DNA of 64,000 nt from Streptomyces mobaraensis (GTDB lineage: Bacteria; Actinomycetota; Actinomycetes; Streptomycetales; Streptomycetaceae): the NCBI RefSeq assembly GCF_020099395.1, contig NZ_CP083590.1, positions 1,860,001-1,924,000 of the forward strand, read 5' to 3'. Made by a program: the position numbers and the translations under genes. Shown here one piece after another: positions 19,971 through 29,091 of this stretch (position 1 is the first letter of the stretch; each line of letters begins with the position of its first letter). The notes beneath the pieces were generated by a model. It did no database searches. It saw nothing but the letters and a program-made list of their open reading frames with translations, and was not told the DNA's origin.

Positions 19971-20999
19971 ATGCCCGAACTGCGTGTCGTGGCCGTCTCC
20001 AACGACGGCACACGGCTGGTGCTCAAGGCTGCGGACAGCACGGAGTACACCCTTCCCATCGACGAGCGGCTGCGCGCCGCCGTGCGCAACGACCGCGCGC
20101 GCCTGGGGCAGATCGAGATCGAGGTGGAGAGCCACCTCAGGCCCCGCGACATCCAGGCCAGGATCCGGGCCGGCGCCTCCGCGGAGGAGGTCGCCCAGCT
20201 CGCCGGCATCCCCGTGGAACGCGTGCGCCGCTTCGAGGGCCCGGTCCTCGCCGAGCGCGCCTTCATGGCCGAGCGCGCCCGCAAGACCCCCGTGCGCCGC
20301 CCCGGCGAGAGCACCGGGCCGCAGCTCGGTGAGGCCGTGGCCGAGCGCCTGCTGCTGCGCGGCGCCGAGAAGGACACCGCGCAGTGGGACTCGTGGCGGC
20401 GCGACGACGGCACCTGGGAGGTACTGCTGGTCTACCGCGTGGCCGGGGAGCCGAGGGCCGCGAGCTGGACCTACGATCCGCCGCGCCGGATCGTCTCTGC
20501 GCTGGACGACGAGGCGCGGGCGCTGATCGGGGAGACCGAGGACACCCCGGAGCCCAGCTTCCCCTTCGTTCCGCGCATCGCCCGGCTGCCCCGGGAGCGG
20601 CCGCAGGACCGCCCGGTGGCGGAGCCCGTCGAGGCCCCGGCGGCCGTCGCGGCGCCCGCCGCCGAGGAGGCCGCCAAGGAGCGCGACTCCCTGACCAGCC
20701 TGTTGGAGGCCGTGCCCAGCTTCCGGGGCGACATGGTCGTACCCGAGCCGCCGTCGGCGCCGCCGGGCGAGGTCCCGGCGGAGGAGGCGGAGGCGGTCGA
20801 GCCGCCCGCCCCGGCGGCGAGCGCCGGTTCGGCGTACGCGGACGTGCTGATGCCCCGGTCGGTGGCCGGGCACCGGGAGCGGCTGATCGGCACCACGGAC
20901 CGGCAGGCCGAGGCGGACGGCGTCCGGCCGGGCCGCAGGGCCGCGGTCCCGAGCTGGGACGAGATCGTCTTCGGGACGCGGCGCAAGAAACAGGAGTGA
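19971..20999 (+). CDS. sepH: Septation protein SepH (DUF3071)
   Basis: Cell-division protein that binds FtsZ and promotes its assembly in Streptomyces. 342 residues. The N-terminal DUF3071 domain MPELRVVAVSNDGTRLVL...HLRPRDIQARIRAGAS contains a helix-turn-helix-like segment EEVAQLAGIPVERVRRFEG (about residues 74-92). A conserved block DTAQWDSWRRDDGTWEVLLVY follows, then an acidic, Pro/Ala-rich variable tail and a basic end WDEIVFGTRRKKQE. The ATG at 19971 has a GGGAGG ribosome site. The location matches sepH in other Streptomyces. Confidence 0.92.
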   Translation: MPELRVVAVSNDGTRLVLKAADSTEYTLPIDERLRAAVRNDRARLGQIEIEVESHLRPRDIQARIRAGASAEEVAQLAGIPVERVRRFEGPVLAERAFMAERARKTPVRRPGESTGPQLGEAVAERLLLRGAEKDTAQWDSWRRDDGTWEVLLVYRVAGEPRAASWTYDPPRRIVSALDDEARALIGETEDTPEPSFPFVPRIARLPRERPQDRPVAEPVEAPAAVAAPAAEEAAKERDSLTSLLEAVPSFRGDMVVPEPPSAPPGEVPAEEAEAVEPPAPAASAGSAYADVLMPRSVAGHRERLIGTTDRQAEADGVRPGRRAAVPSWDEIVFGTRRKKQE

Positions 21000-21076
21000 G
21001 GGCGGCGTCGCCCGCCCCGCTCTGCCCCTTTCGCGTGGTTCCGTACGTCCGCTCCCGCGTAACCCTTTTGCCTGAA

Positions 21077-21100
21077 TCGCCGGGCCCGTGCGCCCGGCGA
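21077..21100 (+). terminator. Intrinsic terminator after sepH
   Basis: TCGCCGGGC / GCCCGGCGA arms (21077-21085, 21092-21100) with a 6-base loop, between the convergent sepH and sulfurtransferase genes. Confidence 0.75.
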
Positions 21101-21138
21101 TCGGCATGCCCGGCCCGGGAATCCGAGCGCGGCCCGGC

Positions 21139-21987
21139 TCAGCCCGGCTGTGCCCCCGTGGCCACCGGACGGGACGGGTCCGCCGTCCACTCGCTCCACG
21201 AACCGGCGTACAGCGCGGCCGGCACGCCCGCCACGGCCAGCGCCAGCACCTCGTGCGCGCCGGAGACCCCGGACCCGCAGTAGACGCCCACCTCGGCCCC
21301 CGGCACCGCGCCCAGCGCGGAGAAGCGCCCGGCCAGCTCGGCGGCGGGCCGGAACAGCCCGCCCGCGTCCACGTTCTCGGTGGTCGGGGCGGAGAGCGCG
21401 CCCGGGATGTGGCCCGCGACCGGGTCCAGCGGCTCCACCTCGCCGCGATAGCGCTCCGCCGCGCGGGCGTCCAGCAGCACGCCCCGGCGGGCGAGCGCGG
21501 CCGCGCCGTCCGCGTCGAGCAGCGGCACCGCGCCCGGAGCCGGCACGAAGTCGCCCTCGGCGACCTCCGGTACCTCGTCGGTGAGTTCGCCGCCCGCGGC
21601 CGTCCACGCGGCCACGCCGCCGTCGAGCACCCGCACCGACGGGTGCCCCGTCCAGCGCAACAGCCACCAGGTGCGGGCCGCGGCCCAGTTCTGGCCGCCG
21701 TCGTACACGATCACGTCGTCGGCCGCGGAGACACCGGCGCGGCGCATCGCGGCCCCGAACACGGCCGGGTCGGGCAGCGGATGGCGGCAGCCCATGCCCT
21801 CGGGGACCTTCGGACCCGTCAGTTCCTCTTCCAGATCGAGGTAGACGGCACCGGGGAGGTGGCCGGCGGCGTACTCCGGGCGGCACGACGGGCCGCCCGA
21901 CTGCCAGCGGACGTCCAGCAGCCGCGGCGACCGCTCCCCCGCCGCGAGCAGCTCCGCCAATTCCCTTGCGCTGATGATCGGATTCAT
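21139..21987 (-). CDS. Sulfurtransferase (two-domain rhodanese)
   Basis: Protein of 282 residues with tandem rhodanese domains. The N-terminal domain is inactive; the C-terminal active loop is YCGSGVSGAHEV with the persulfide-forming cysteine. The CGSGV form resembles 3-mercaptopyruvate sulfurtransferases (CGSGVTA) more than thiosulfate sulfurtransferases (CRxGxT). Other landmarks are HLPGAVYLDLEEEL and GHIPGALSAPTTENVD. The start MNPIISARELAELL at 21987 is preferred; MAR three codons upstream is also possible. Confidence 0.9.
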   Translation of the reverse strand: MNPIISARELAELLAAGERSPRLLDVRWQSGGPSCRPEYAAGHLPGAVYLDLEEELTGPKVPEGMGCRHPLPDPAVFGAAMRRAGVSAADDVIVYDGGQNWAAARTWWLLRWTGHPSVRVLDGGVAAWTAAGGELTDEVPEVAEGDFVPAPGAVPLLDADGAAALARRGVLLDARAAERYRGEVEPLDPVAGHIPGALSAPTTENVDAGGLFRPAAELAGRFSALGAVPGAEVGVYCGSGVSGAHEVLALAVAGVPAALYAGSWSEWTADPSRPVATGAQPG

Positions 21988-22300
21988 GCGGGCCATCCTG
22001 GCGTAGTCACCTCTGCGTCCGACAGGCACCCTGGCGGGACAGCGCACGACCGATCGATACTGGACGGCAAGAGCCCCGAAACGGAAGCGAAACACGATTT
22101 CCGGCCTCTTCCTGCTGGATCCCACGGGAACCAGTGTCATCCGGCGCGGCCGGGGGGCATGACACGACCGGTGGTGCAACCATCTGCTCAGGCACCGTCC
22201 CGCACCACCCCGCGCGCCGCAGTCCACGGGAGTTCCGCCCGTGCCGTCAGGCCATGGGAGCGCCGCGCGGCCACCACGATGGTCCGAGGAGAGAGCGACG
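21988..22300. other. 313-base divergent region between the sulfurtransferase and VOC genes
   Basis: Promoters for both genes must lie here. The GAGGAGAGAG just before 22301 is the VOC ribosome site. I saw no strong palindrome or gene. Confidence 0.45.
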
Positions 22301-23098
22301 ATGACCGAGGTATGGGGGTCCGCCCCGCAGCGGAGCGAGGGGCAGGTCCGGCACGTCCCGGGCACCCCGTGCTGGACGAGCCTGCTGGTGCACGACCTGG
22401 GGGCGACGAAGGAGTTCTACGGCGGCCTCTTCGGCTGGAGCTACGACAGCCCCGGGCCCTGCCGGCTCGGCCCCTGCGTCCGCGCCGTGCTCGACGGCCG
22501 CGAGGTCGCGGGGCTCGGCGAACTGCCGCCCGACCGGCGGCTGCCGAGGGAGTGGACCACCTATCTGGCCAGTGCCGACGCCGATGTGACGGCGGAGTGG
22601 ATCCGCTGCTCGGGCGGCACGGTGGGGGTGGGCCCGCTCGCCACCGGGGACACGGGCCGCCTGGTGCTGGCCTCCGACCCGGCCGGCGCCCCTTTCGGCG
22701 TCCGGCAGCCGCACGAGCCCCCCGCGCCGTCGGCACCCGGGGTGCCCGGGACGGCCGTGTGGCACGAACTGCTGACCCATGACGCGGCCGTCGCCGTGAA
22801 GTTCTACAAGGCGCTCTTCCCCTACGAGATCAAGCCGGCCGGGTCCGTCGACTCCGACCGGCTCGTCCTGCACCTGGACGGCCGGCCCGTCGCCTCCGTG
22901 CGCGGCGTCGGGGCCGCGGTGCGGCACCCGCGGTGGACGACCTGGTTCGAGGTGGCCGACACCGACGCCGCCGTCCGGCGCGCGGAGGAGCTGGGCGGAC
23001 GGGTGCTGGAGGCCCCGCAGGACGGGCCGGCGGGGCGGACGGCGTCGGTCGCGGACCCGGAGGGGGCCGTCCTCACGCTGGTGCGGTCACCTCGTTAG
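22301..23098 (+). CDS. VOC family protein, two glyoxalase-like domains
   Basis: Protein of 265 residues made of two vicinal-oxygen-chelate domains: PCWTSLLVHDLGATKEFYGGLFGW (first) and AVWHELLTHDAAVAVKFYKALFPYEIK (second). The second ends in VADPEGAVLTLVRSP. Such tandem proteins act as dioxygenases, resistance proteins or hydroxylases, and the sequence does not decide between these. The stop overlaps the end of the convergent thymidine kinase gene by 26 bases. The start at 22301 is supported by GAGGAGAGAGCGACG. Confidence 0.85.
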   Translation: MTEVWGSAPQRSEGQVRHVPGTPCWTSLLVHDLGATKEFYGGLFGWSYDSPGPCRLGPCVRAVLDGREVAGLGELPPDRRLPREWTTYLASADADVTAEWIRCSGGTVGVGPLATGDTGRLVLASDPAGAPFGVRQPHEPPAPSAPGVPGTAVWHELLTHDAAVAVKFYKALFPYEIKPAGSVDSDRLVLHLDGRPVASVRGVGAAVRHPRWTTWFEVADTDAAVRRAEELGGRVLEAPQDGPAGRTASVADPEGAVLTLVRSPR

Positions 23099-23777
23099 CC
23101 GCGCCACCCGCCTGCTCGGGGGCCACCGGCTCGGGGTCCACGGGCAGCACGTCCGGGGAGAGCGCGGCGGCCCGGGCCGCCGCCGCGGTGAGGCGCCGGC
23201 GGTGGTGACGGCGGCACAGCACCTCGTAACCCACCACCGTCTCCGGCTGGTTGACGTCGCCGACGACGACCTGGGCCCCCTCGACGACCATCTGCCCGCC
23301 GACCGTCCGGGCGTTGTGGGTGGCGCGGGCGCCGCACCAGCAGAGGGCCTCGACCTGGAGGACCTCGATGCGGTCGGCGAGTTCGACCAGCCGCCGCGAG
23401 CCGGGGAAGAGCCGGGTGCGGAAGTCGGTGGTGATGCCGAAGGCGAAGACGTCGAGTTCGAGGTCGTCGACGATCCGGGCGAGCTGGTCCACCTGCTCGG
23501 GGGCGAGGAACTGGGCCTCGTCCGCGATGACGTAGTCCACCCGGCCGCCCGCGGAGAGGTGGCCGACCACATGGGCGTAGAAGTCGAACCCCTCGCCCGC
23601 CTCGACGGAGTCCGTCACCAGGCCGAGCCGGGACGACAGTTTGCCCTCGCCCGCGCGGTCGTTGCGGCTGTAGATCATCCCTTGCAGACCGCGGGCCGAG
23701 CGGTTGTGCTCGATCTGCAGAGCGAGGGTGCTCTTTCCGCAGTCCATCGTTCCGGAGAAGAACACCAGCTCGGGCAT
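23073..23777 (-). CDS. tdk: Thymidine kinase
   Basis: Phosphorylates thymidine for dTMP salvage. 234 residues, type II TK. P-loop FSGTMDCGKSTLAL at the N-terminus, catalytic Glu in IADEAQFL, the zinc cysteines CWCG and the later CRRHH, and the lasso region ARATHNARTVGGQMVVEG. A C-terminal tail of about 35 residues exceeds the family core. It converges on and overlaps the VOC gene, and follows the phosphodiesterase gene by 53 bases. Confidence 0.95.
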   Translation of the reverse strand: MPELVFFSGTMDCGKSTLALQIEHNRSARGLQGMIYSRNDRAGEGKLSSRLGLVTDSVEAGEGFDFYAHVVGHLSAGGRVDYVIADEAQFLAPEQVDQLARIVDDLELDVFAFGITTDFRTRLFPGSRRLVELADRIEVLQVEALCWCGARATHNARTVGGQMVVEGAQVVVGDVNQPETVVGYEVLCRRHHRRRLTAAAARAAALSPDVLPVDPEPVAPEQAGGAANEVTAPA

Positions 23778-23830
23778 GGGAAGGCCAACGCCTTTCGTTT
23801 CGTGGGGCGGGGAAAGGGAGGGGGCGGTGC

Positions 23831-25039
23831 TCAGGTACGGACTTCGAGGAGCGGCACCAGCTGCTCGACGGGCGTCATGGAGCCGTGCAGGCCCACCATC
23901 TTCGACTCGTTGGGCTCGGTCTCGGTGGCGACGATCGCCATGTCGTCCCGGGCCGCGGCGACCACGTCGCCGATCCGCGCGTGCACCCGGTCGTCCACGC
24001 CCGCTCCGGGCGGGCCGAACCAGCCGGCCTCGATGGCCTCGTCACGTCCCGCGACCCACATCTGCTCCCCCAGCACCTCGCGCCACACGGCGAGGACGTC
24101 GGCGGCGGCGCCGGGTACGGCGTAGACGTGCCGGGCGCGGGCCTCGCCGCCGAGCCGCGAGACCCCGGCGCGGAGCTCCCAGTCCTCGTCGAAGTCGATG
24201 CGGGCGTCCGGGGTGAACGGGATGTCGATCATGCCGTGGTCGGCGGTGACGTACAGCGCGGACCGCGGGGGCAGTTGCTCCGCGAGCCGCCGGGCCAGCA
24301 GGTCCACGTACATCAGCTGGCCGCGCCACTCCTCGGAGTCGACGCCGAAGCGGTGGCCCTTGCCGTCCACCTCGCTGTAGTACGTGTACACGAGCGAGCG
24401 GTCGGCGGCGCCGAGCTGGGCGGCCGCGAGGTCCATCCGGTCCTCGCCGGACAGCCGACCGTGGAAGGTGCCGCCGCTGAGCGCGATCCGGGTCAGCGGG
24501 GTGTGCTCGAAGTCGGGGGCCGACACCTGGCAGGTGTGCACGCCCGCGTCGTCCGCGAGCCGGAAGACGGTGGGATACGGCTGCCAGTGGTGCGGGTCCG
24601 TCCAGGGACGCCAGCGCAGCTGGTTCATCAGCTCGCCGGTGGCCGGGTCGAGGACCGTGTACCCGGGCAGGCCGTGGGCGCCGGGCGGCAGGCCGGTGCC
24701 CACCGAGGCCAGTGAGGTGGCGGTGGTGGACGGGAAGCCGGCGGTCAGGGGGGCACCGGTGCCGTTCAGCGAACTGCCGAGCAGCGAGTGGAGGAACGGT
24801 GCCTCGGCCGGATGGGCGCGCAGCAGCTCCCAGCCCAGGCCGTCGATCAGGAAGACGCAGACCCGGTCGGCGGGCGCCAGTTCCAGTCCGGAACGGAAGC
24901 CCGGCACCCCCATGCCCGCCACCGCGGCGGGCAGCAGGTCGGAGAGAGCACCGGAGCCGTAGCGCGGCAGCGGCGCGGAGCGGGGGTCCAGCGTGGCGGG
25001 CTCGTGCCAGGCGGCGCCCGCGGTGCTCGGGTACGACAT
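23831..25039 (-). CDS. Alkaline phosphatase superfamily / nucleotide pyrophosphatase-type phosphodiesterase
   Basis: Protein of 402 residues. It has metal ligand Asp in VFLIDGLGW, the nucleophile Thr region AGFPSTTATSLASVGTGLPPGAHGL, VDLLARRLAE, and the metal-binding TADHGMIDIP. This is the type I phosphodiesterase/nucleotide pyrophosphatase arrangement. No signal peptide is seen, so it is probably cytoplasmic. The ATG overlaps the stop of the DUF5998 gene by one base (TGATG), and tdk follows, so DUF5998-phosphodiesterase-tdk is probably one operon. Confidence 0.85.
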   Translation of the reverse strand: MSYPSTAGAAWHEPATLDPRSAPLPRYGSGALSDLLPAAVAGMGVPGFRSGLELAPADRVCVFLIDGLGWELLRAHPAEAPFLHSLLGSSLNGTGAPLTAGFPSTTATSLASVGTGLPPGAHGLPGYTVLDPATGELMNQLRWRPWTDPHHWQPYPTVFRLADDAGVHTCQVSAPDFEHTPLTRIALSGGTFHGRLSGEDRMDLAAAQLGAADRSLVYTYYSEVDGKGHRFGVDSEEWRGQLMYVDLLARRLAEQLPPRSALYVTADHGMIDIPFTPDARIDFDEDWELRAGVSRLGGEARARHVYAVPGAAADVLAVWREVLGEQMWVAGRDEAIEAGWFGPPGAGVDDRVHARIGDVVAAARDDMAIVATETEPNESKMVGLHGSMTPVEQLVPLLEVRT

Positions 25040-25626
25040 CAGCGGCCGGTGACCGCGGTCGCCTCGGAGATCGCCTGGGCGAAGGCGAGGGTCTGGCGGA
25101 CGCTGTCGGGGCCGTCGCCCGCCTCGCTGACGCGCAGGCTGAGGTCGTCGGCGGTCGAGGAGCCCGTGTAGCCGTGGTCCGCGTCGCAGTTGGGGTCGCC
25201 GCAGGCGGCCGGCTCCAGGTCGATCCGGGAGACCGCGCCCCAGCCGATGGTGAGGACCACCTCGCGGGGCAGCGCGCCCGGCGTGTACGACTCGGGGTTG
25301 GCCACGACGCGGCTCACGACGACCGACGAGATCCGGTCCAGCTTCACGGACTCCGTCGAGGTGGTGGCGTACGGGGACGGCGAGGTGCCGTCGGCCGCCT
25401 GCTCGTCGGTGTGGCTGACGATGAACCGCGTACGGGTGAGGACGAGGACCGTCACATGGCGGCGGACCTCGTTGGAGTCGAACGTCGTCTCCTGGTGGAC
25501 CAGGTACGACACGACCGGCTCCCCGCCCACGGCCGCCTCCACGGCCTCGGCCACGAGGGCCGGGTAGTAGCCGCTGCGCTCGATCGCCGCGCGCAGCCCC
25601 TGGGTCGTCGTACCGGTCTTCGCCAT
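25039..25626 (-). CDS. DUF5998 family protein
   Basis: Protein of 195 residues starting MAKTGTTTQGLRAAIERSGYYPALVAEAVE and containing a Cys pair in AACGDPNCDADHGYTG that may bind metal. The beta-rich middle part (VTVLVLTRTRFIVSHTDE) resembles a pleckstrin-like fold. Function unknown. It is the first gene of the operon with the phosphodiesterase and tdk. Confidence 0.85.
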   Translation of the reverse strand: MAKTGTTTQGLRAAIERSGYYPALVAEAVEAAVGGEPVVSYLVHQETTFDSNEVRRHVTVLVLTRTRFIVSHTDEQAADGTSPSPYATTSTESVKLDRISSVVVSRVVANPESYTPGALPREVVLTIGWGAVSRIDLEPAACGDPNCDADHGYTGSSTADDLSLRVSEAGDGPDSVRQTLAFAQAISEATAVTGR

Positions 25627-25726
25627 ACGCCCATCCTACGGGGCGTACGGACCCCTGCCGCCGCCGATGCCCGGGCCGGTGCCCGGGATCCGGCCCCGGC
25701 CGCTCCGGCGCGTCGGCGGGCTCCGC

Positions 25727-28513
25727 TCAGTACGTCGGCAGGCTCCGCGGCCCCAGGTCGGTGCGCGGCGGGGGCGGAGCCAGCCGTATGGAGGCACCCA
25801 GGACGTGGATGCCGTGCTGGGCGACGATCACCGGCTCCAGGTCGGCACCGACGACCTCCGGATGGTCGTCCATCAGGCGGGAGACGCGCAGCAGCAGCTC
25901 TTCCAGCGCCCCGGTGTCGACGGGGGCCGCGCCGCGCCAGCCGAAGAGGAGCGGCGCGGTGCGCACCGAGCGGATCAGCTCGGCCGCGTCCCGGTCGGTG
26001 GCCGGGACCAGGCAGTGCGCGGTGTCGCCGAGCAGCAGCGAGGGCGCTCCGGCGAGGCCGAAGGAGAGCACCGCCCCGGCCGCCGGGTCGATCGTGGCCC
26101 GGACGACGGTGTCGACGCCGCGCGGGGCCATCGACTGGACCACCAGGCGGGTCTCCGAGGGCTTGCCGAGCAGCTCGGTCAACTCGCTGTAGGCCCGCAG
26201 CAGTTCGGCCTCGCCGCCGAGGTCGAGGCGGACGCCGCCCAGGTCGGCGCGGTGCCGCAGGTGCGGGGCGGTGGGCTTGAGGGCGACCGGGAAACCCAGC
26301 CGGTGGGCCGCCGCCACGGCGGTGTCCGGGTCGGGGGCGGGCAGCGCGGGGAGGACGGCGATGCCGTAGCGGGCGAGGAGGCGCTGGGTGTCGGCGGCGG
26401 ACAGGGTGACGGCACGCGGCCCGCCGGGGTCGCCCTCGGTCACGCCGTGGGCGGCGAGCAGCACCTCGATGTCGGCCGCGGCGCCCGTCTCGTCGATGTC
26501 CTCGTACTCCGGGACCCGCCCGGGCCGCTCCTCGGTGCGCCGCCGCCACTCGGCGTACCGGGCGGCCTGGGCCAGGGCCCGGGCGGCCCGTTCGGCGGCG
26601 GGGTAGGCGGGCACGCGCACCGAGCCCGGGCCGGCCGGAGCACCGGCCTCCGGCGGGGCGGCCAGGGCCTCGGCGAGGCCCGGGATCTCCAGGTGGACGA
26701 CGCAGACGGGCTTCGCCGCGGGCGCGGCGGCGACGGCGTCGCGCAGGGCGGCGGCGAGCCCGGCGGCCGACTCGCCGTCGACCCGAGGGATGGCGGTGAC
26801 GACGACGGCGTCGCAGGCCGGGTCGGCCAGGGCGGCGGCGAGCGCCCGGTGGAAGTCCTCCGGACCGGCGGCGGTGGTGAGGTCCCGCGGGGGCAGCGGG
26901 CGGAGGCCGTCGGTGAGGCAGGCGTCGTAGGTGAGCAGCGCCAGGGACTGGGAGTTGCCCAGGATGGCCACGCGCGGGCCCGCGGGCAGCGGCTGGGCGG
27001 CGAGCAGCAGCCCGGTGTCGGAGAGTTCGGTGACGGTGTCGACGCGGATCACGCCGGCCTGCCGGAGGAGGTGGGAGACGGTGGCGTCGGGCATGCGCGT
27101 GGTGGGCACGGTGTGCCCCGCCGGGGCGACGCCGCCGTGCCGGGCACCCTTGACGACGACGACCGGCTTGTGGCGCGCGGTGCGCCGGGCGAGGCGGGTG
27201 AACTTGCGCGGATTGCCGATGGATTCCAGGTACATCAGGGCGACGTCGGTGTCCGGGTCGTCGTGCCAGTACTGGAGGAAGTCGTTCCCGGAGACGTCCG
27301 CGCGGTTGCCGGTCGAGACGAACGTGGAGACCGAGGCGAGGCCGGCCAGGCCGGCCGCCCGCCGCTGGAGCCCGGAGAGCAGCGCGATGCCGATGGCGCC
27401 GGACTGGCTGAACAGGCCGACCCGTCCCGGCGGGGGCAGCTCGGGGGCGAGGGAGGCGTTGAGCCGGACCCCGGCGGCGGTGTTGACCAGGCCGAACGAG
27501 TTGGGGCCGATGATGCGCATGCCGTACGAGCGGGCCTGCCGGACCAGCTCGCGCTGGCGGGCCCGGCCGTCGGGCCCGCCCTCCGCGTACCCGGCGGAGA
27601 GCACCACGAGGCCCTGGACGCCGTGCTCCCCGCAGTCCTCGACGACGGACGGCACGCGGTCGGCGGGCACGGCGACGACGGCGAGGTCGACCGGGCCCTC
27701 GGCCTCGCGGAGGGAGCGGAGGGCGGGGACGCCCTCGGGGTCGAGCGTGGTGAAACCCTCGGGGAAGGAGGTGTTGACCGCGAGGACCCGGCCGGCGAAC
27801 CCGCCGGCCAGCAGGTTGTGCAGCACGGCCCGGCCCATCCCGCCGGGCTCGCGGCCGGTGCCGAAGACCGCGACGCTGCCGGGGGCGAGGAGGCGCTGCA
27901 CCGAGCGGGCCTCGGCACGCTGCTCGCGGGCGCGCTGGACGGCGAGCGAGCGGTCCGTCGGCTCCAGGTCCAGCTCCAGCCGGACGACGCCGTCCTCGAA
28001 GCTCCGCTTCTGGGTGTAGCCGGCGTCCGTGAACACCTTGATCATCTTGGTGTTGGCGGGCAGCACCTCGGCCGCGAAGCGCCGGATCCCGCGCTCCCGG
28101 GCCACGGCCGCGATGTGCTCCAGCAGGGCGGAGGCGACCCCGCGGCCCTGGTGGGCGTCCTGCACCAGGAAGGCGACCTCGGCCTCGTCGGTCGGCTCGT
28201 GGGCCGGGCGGCCGCGGGAGTCGATGCGGTCGTAGCGGACGGTGGCGATGAACTCGCCGCCGATCGTGGCGGCCAGCCCGACCCGGTCGTTGTAGTCGTG
28301 GTGGGTGAAGCGGTGCAGGTCGCGGTCGGACAGCCGGGGGTAGGGCGCGAAGAAGCGGTAGTACTTGGACTCGTCCGAGACCTGCTCGTAGAAGCTGACC
28401 AGGCGCTGGACGTCGTCGGGGGTGATGGGCCGGACGCGGGTGGTCCCGCCGTCGCGGAGGACGACATCGGCTTCCCAGTGGGCCGGGTACGCGTGCTCGG
28501 ACGGCGTCTGCAT
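25727..28513 (-). CDS. GNAT acetyltransferase fused to acyl-CoA synthetase (NDP-forming)-like domains (PatA type)
   Basis: 928 residues. The N-terminal ~180 form a GNAT domain (VAFLVQDAHQGRGVASALLEHIA is the acetyl-CoA loop). Next come a CoA-binding domain (VAVFGTGREPGGMGRAVLHNLLAGGF), succinyl-CoA-ligase-like domains with GLFSQSGAIGIALL, and a C-terminal ATP-grasp domain (GFPVALKPTAPHLRHRADLGGV, GADLEPVIVAQHG). Homologues (Pat of Salmonella, PatA of S. lividans) acetylate and inactivate AMP-forming acyl-CoA synthetases. The GNAT domain is N-terminal here, as in the streptomycete type. The ligase catalytic His is not evident, as expected for Pat proteins. It is divergent from ptsH. Confidence 0.9.
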   Translation of the reverse strand: MQTPSEHAYPAHWEADVVLRDGGTTRVRPITPDDVQRLVSFYEQVSDESKYYRFFAPYPRLSDRDLHRFTHHDYNDRVGLAATIGGEFIATVRYDRIDSRGRPAHEPTDEAEVAFLVQDAHQGRGVASALLEHIAAVARERGIRRFAAEVLPANTKMIKVFTDAGYTQKRSFEDGVVRLELDLEPTDRSLAVQRAREQRAEARSVQRLLAPGSVAVFGTGREPGGMGRAVLHNLLAGGFAGRVLAVNTSFPEGFTTLDPEGVPALRSLREAEGPVDLAVVAVPADRVPSVVEDCGEHGVQGLVVLSAGYAEGGPDGRARQRELVRQARSYGMRIIGPNSFGLVNTAAGVRLNASLAPELPPPGRVGLFSQSGAIGIALLSGLQRRAAGLAGLASVSTFVSTGNRADVSGNDFLQYWHDDPDTDVALMYLESIGNPRKFTRLARRTARHKPVVVVKGARHGGVAPAGHTVPTTRMPDATVSHLLRQAGVIRVDTVTELSDTGLLLAAQPLPAGPRVAILGNSQSLALLTYDACLTDGLRPLPPRDLTTAAGPEDFHRALAAALADPACDAVVVTAIPRVDGESAAGLAAALRDAVAAAPAAKPVCVVHLEIPGLAEALAAPPEAGAPAGPGSVRVPAYPAAERAARALAQAARYAEWRRRTEERPGRVPEYEDIDETGAAADIEVLLAAHGVTEGDPGGPRAVTLSAADTQRLLARYGIAVLPALPAPDPDTAVAAAHRLGFPVALKPTAPHLRHRADLGGVRLDLGGEAELLRAYSELTELLGKPSETRLVVQSMAPRGVDTVVRATIDPAAGAVLSFGLAGAPSLLLGDTAHCLVPATDRDAAELIRSVRTAPLLFGWRGAAPVDTGALEELLLRVSRLMDDHPEVVGADLEPVIVAQHGIHVLGASIRLAPPPPRTDLGPRSLPTY

Positions 28514-28582
28514 GGGATCAGCGTACGACCGGCCACCGACAACGAGCCCGGGCGCTGCGGAGCACTGTCCGCACCGTGCGAC

Positions 28583-28598
28583 ACTGGTCTAGACAACC
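28583..28598 (+). promoter_or_regulatory. DasR-responsive element (dre) upstream of ptsH
   Basis: ACTGGTCTAGACAACC closely matches the 16-bp dre consensus bound by DasR, the GlcNAc-responsive GntR repressor that is known to control PTS genes in Streptomyces. It lies 25 bases before the ptsH start and may also affect the divergent patA-like gene. Confidence 0.85.
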
Positions 28599-28623
28599 CA
28601 TTCGCGACTCGAAGGGCAACACC

Positions 28624-28905
28624 ATGGTTGAGCGCCGTGTAAACGTCGGCTGGGCCGACGGCCTGCACGCCCGTCCGGCGTCGATCTTCGTCCGTGCGGC
28701 CGCCGCCGCCGGCGTCCCCGTGACCATTGCCAAGGCCGGCGGCACCCCCGTCAACGCCGCGTCGATGCTGGCCGTGCTGGGCCTGGGCGCCCAGGGCGGC
28801 GAGGAGATCGTCCTCGCCTCGGAGGACGCGGGTGCCGAGGCCGCGCTCGACCGTCTGGCCAAGCTGGTCGCCGAGGGGCTCGAGGAGCTTCCGGAGACCG
28901 TCTGA
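28624..28905 (+). CDS. ptsH: HPr phosphocarrier protein of the PTS
   Basis: Relays phosphate from enzyme I to IIA components of the sugar phosphotransferase system; in Streptomyces this serves GlcNAc and fructose uptake. 93 residues. The phosphorylated His15 lies in GLHARPAS. Ser47 (NAASMLAVLGLG) occupies the place of the regulatory serine of low-GC Gram-positives. The ATG at 28624 is set by homology. A DasR element lies just upstream and a strong terminator follows, so it is a single-gene unit. Confidence 0.96.
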   Translation: MVERRVNVGWADGLHARPASIFVRAAAAAGVPVTIAKAGGTPVNAASMLAVLGLGAQGGEEIVLASEDAGAEAALDRLAKLVAEGLEELPETV

Positions 28906-28952
28906 GCCCTCGTCCCGGGGAGCCGCCGCATTCGGCCGGGCTCCCGACGGGA

Positions 28953-29004
28953 CGCGAACGGGGCCGTGGCGGCCGGTGGACCGGCCGCCACGGCCCCGTT
29001 CGCG
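28953..29004 (+). terminator. Strong intrinsic terminator after ptsH
   Basis: Two perfect 24-base arms (28953-28976 and 28981-29004) with a 4-base centre, followed by a short T run. It lies 48 bases after the ptsH stop. Confidence 0.9.
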
Positions 29005-29091
29005 CGTTTCACCCGCGCGCATTCCGGCCGGAAAACACCGGGCGTTCCGTGCCGGGGAATTCACCGCCGGCCCCGGAATACCGGACGGCCG

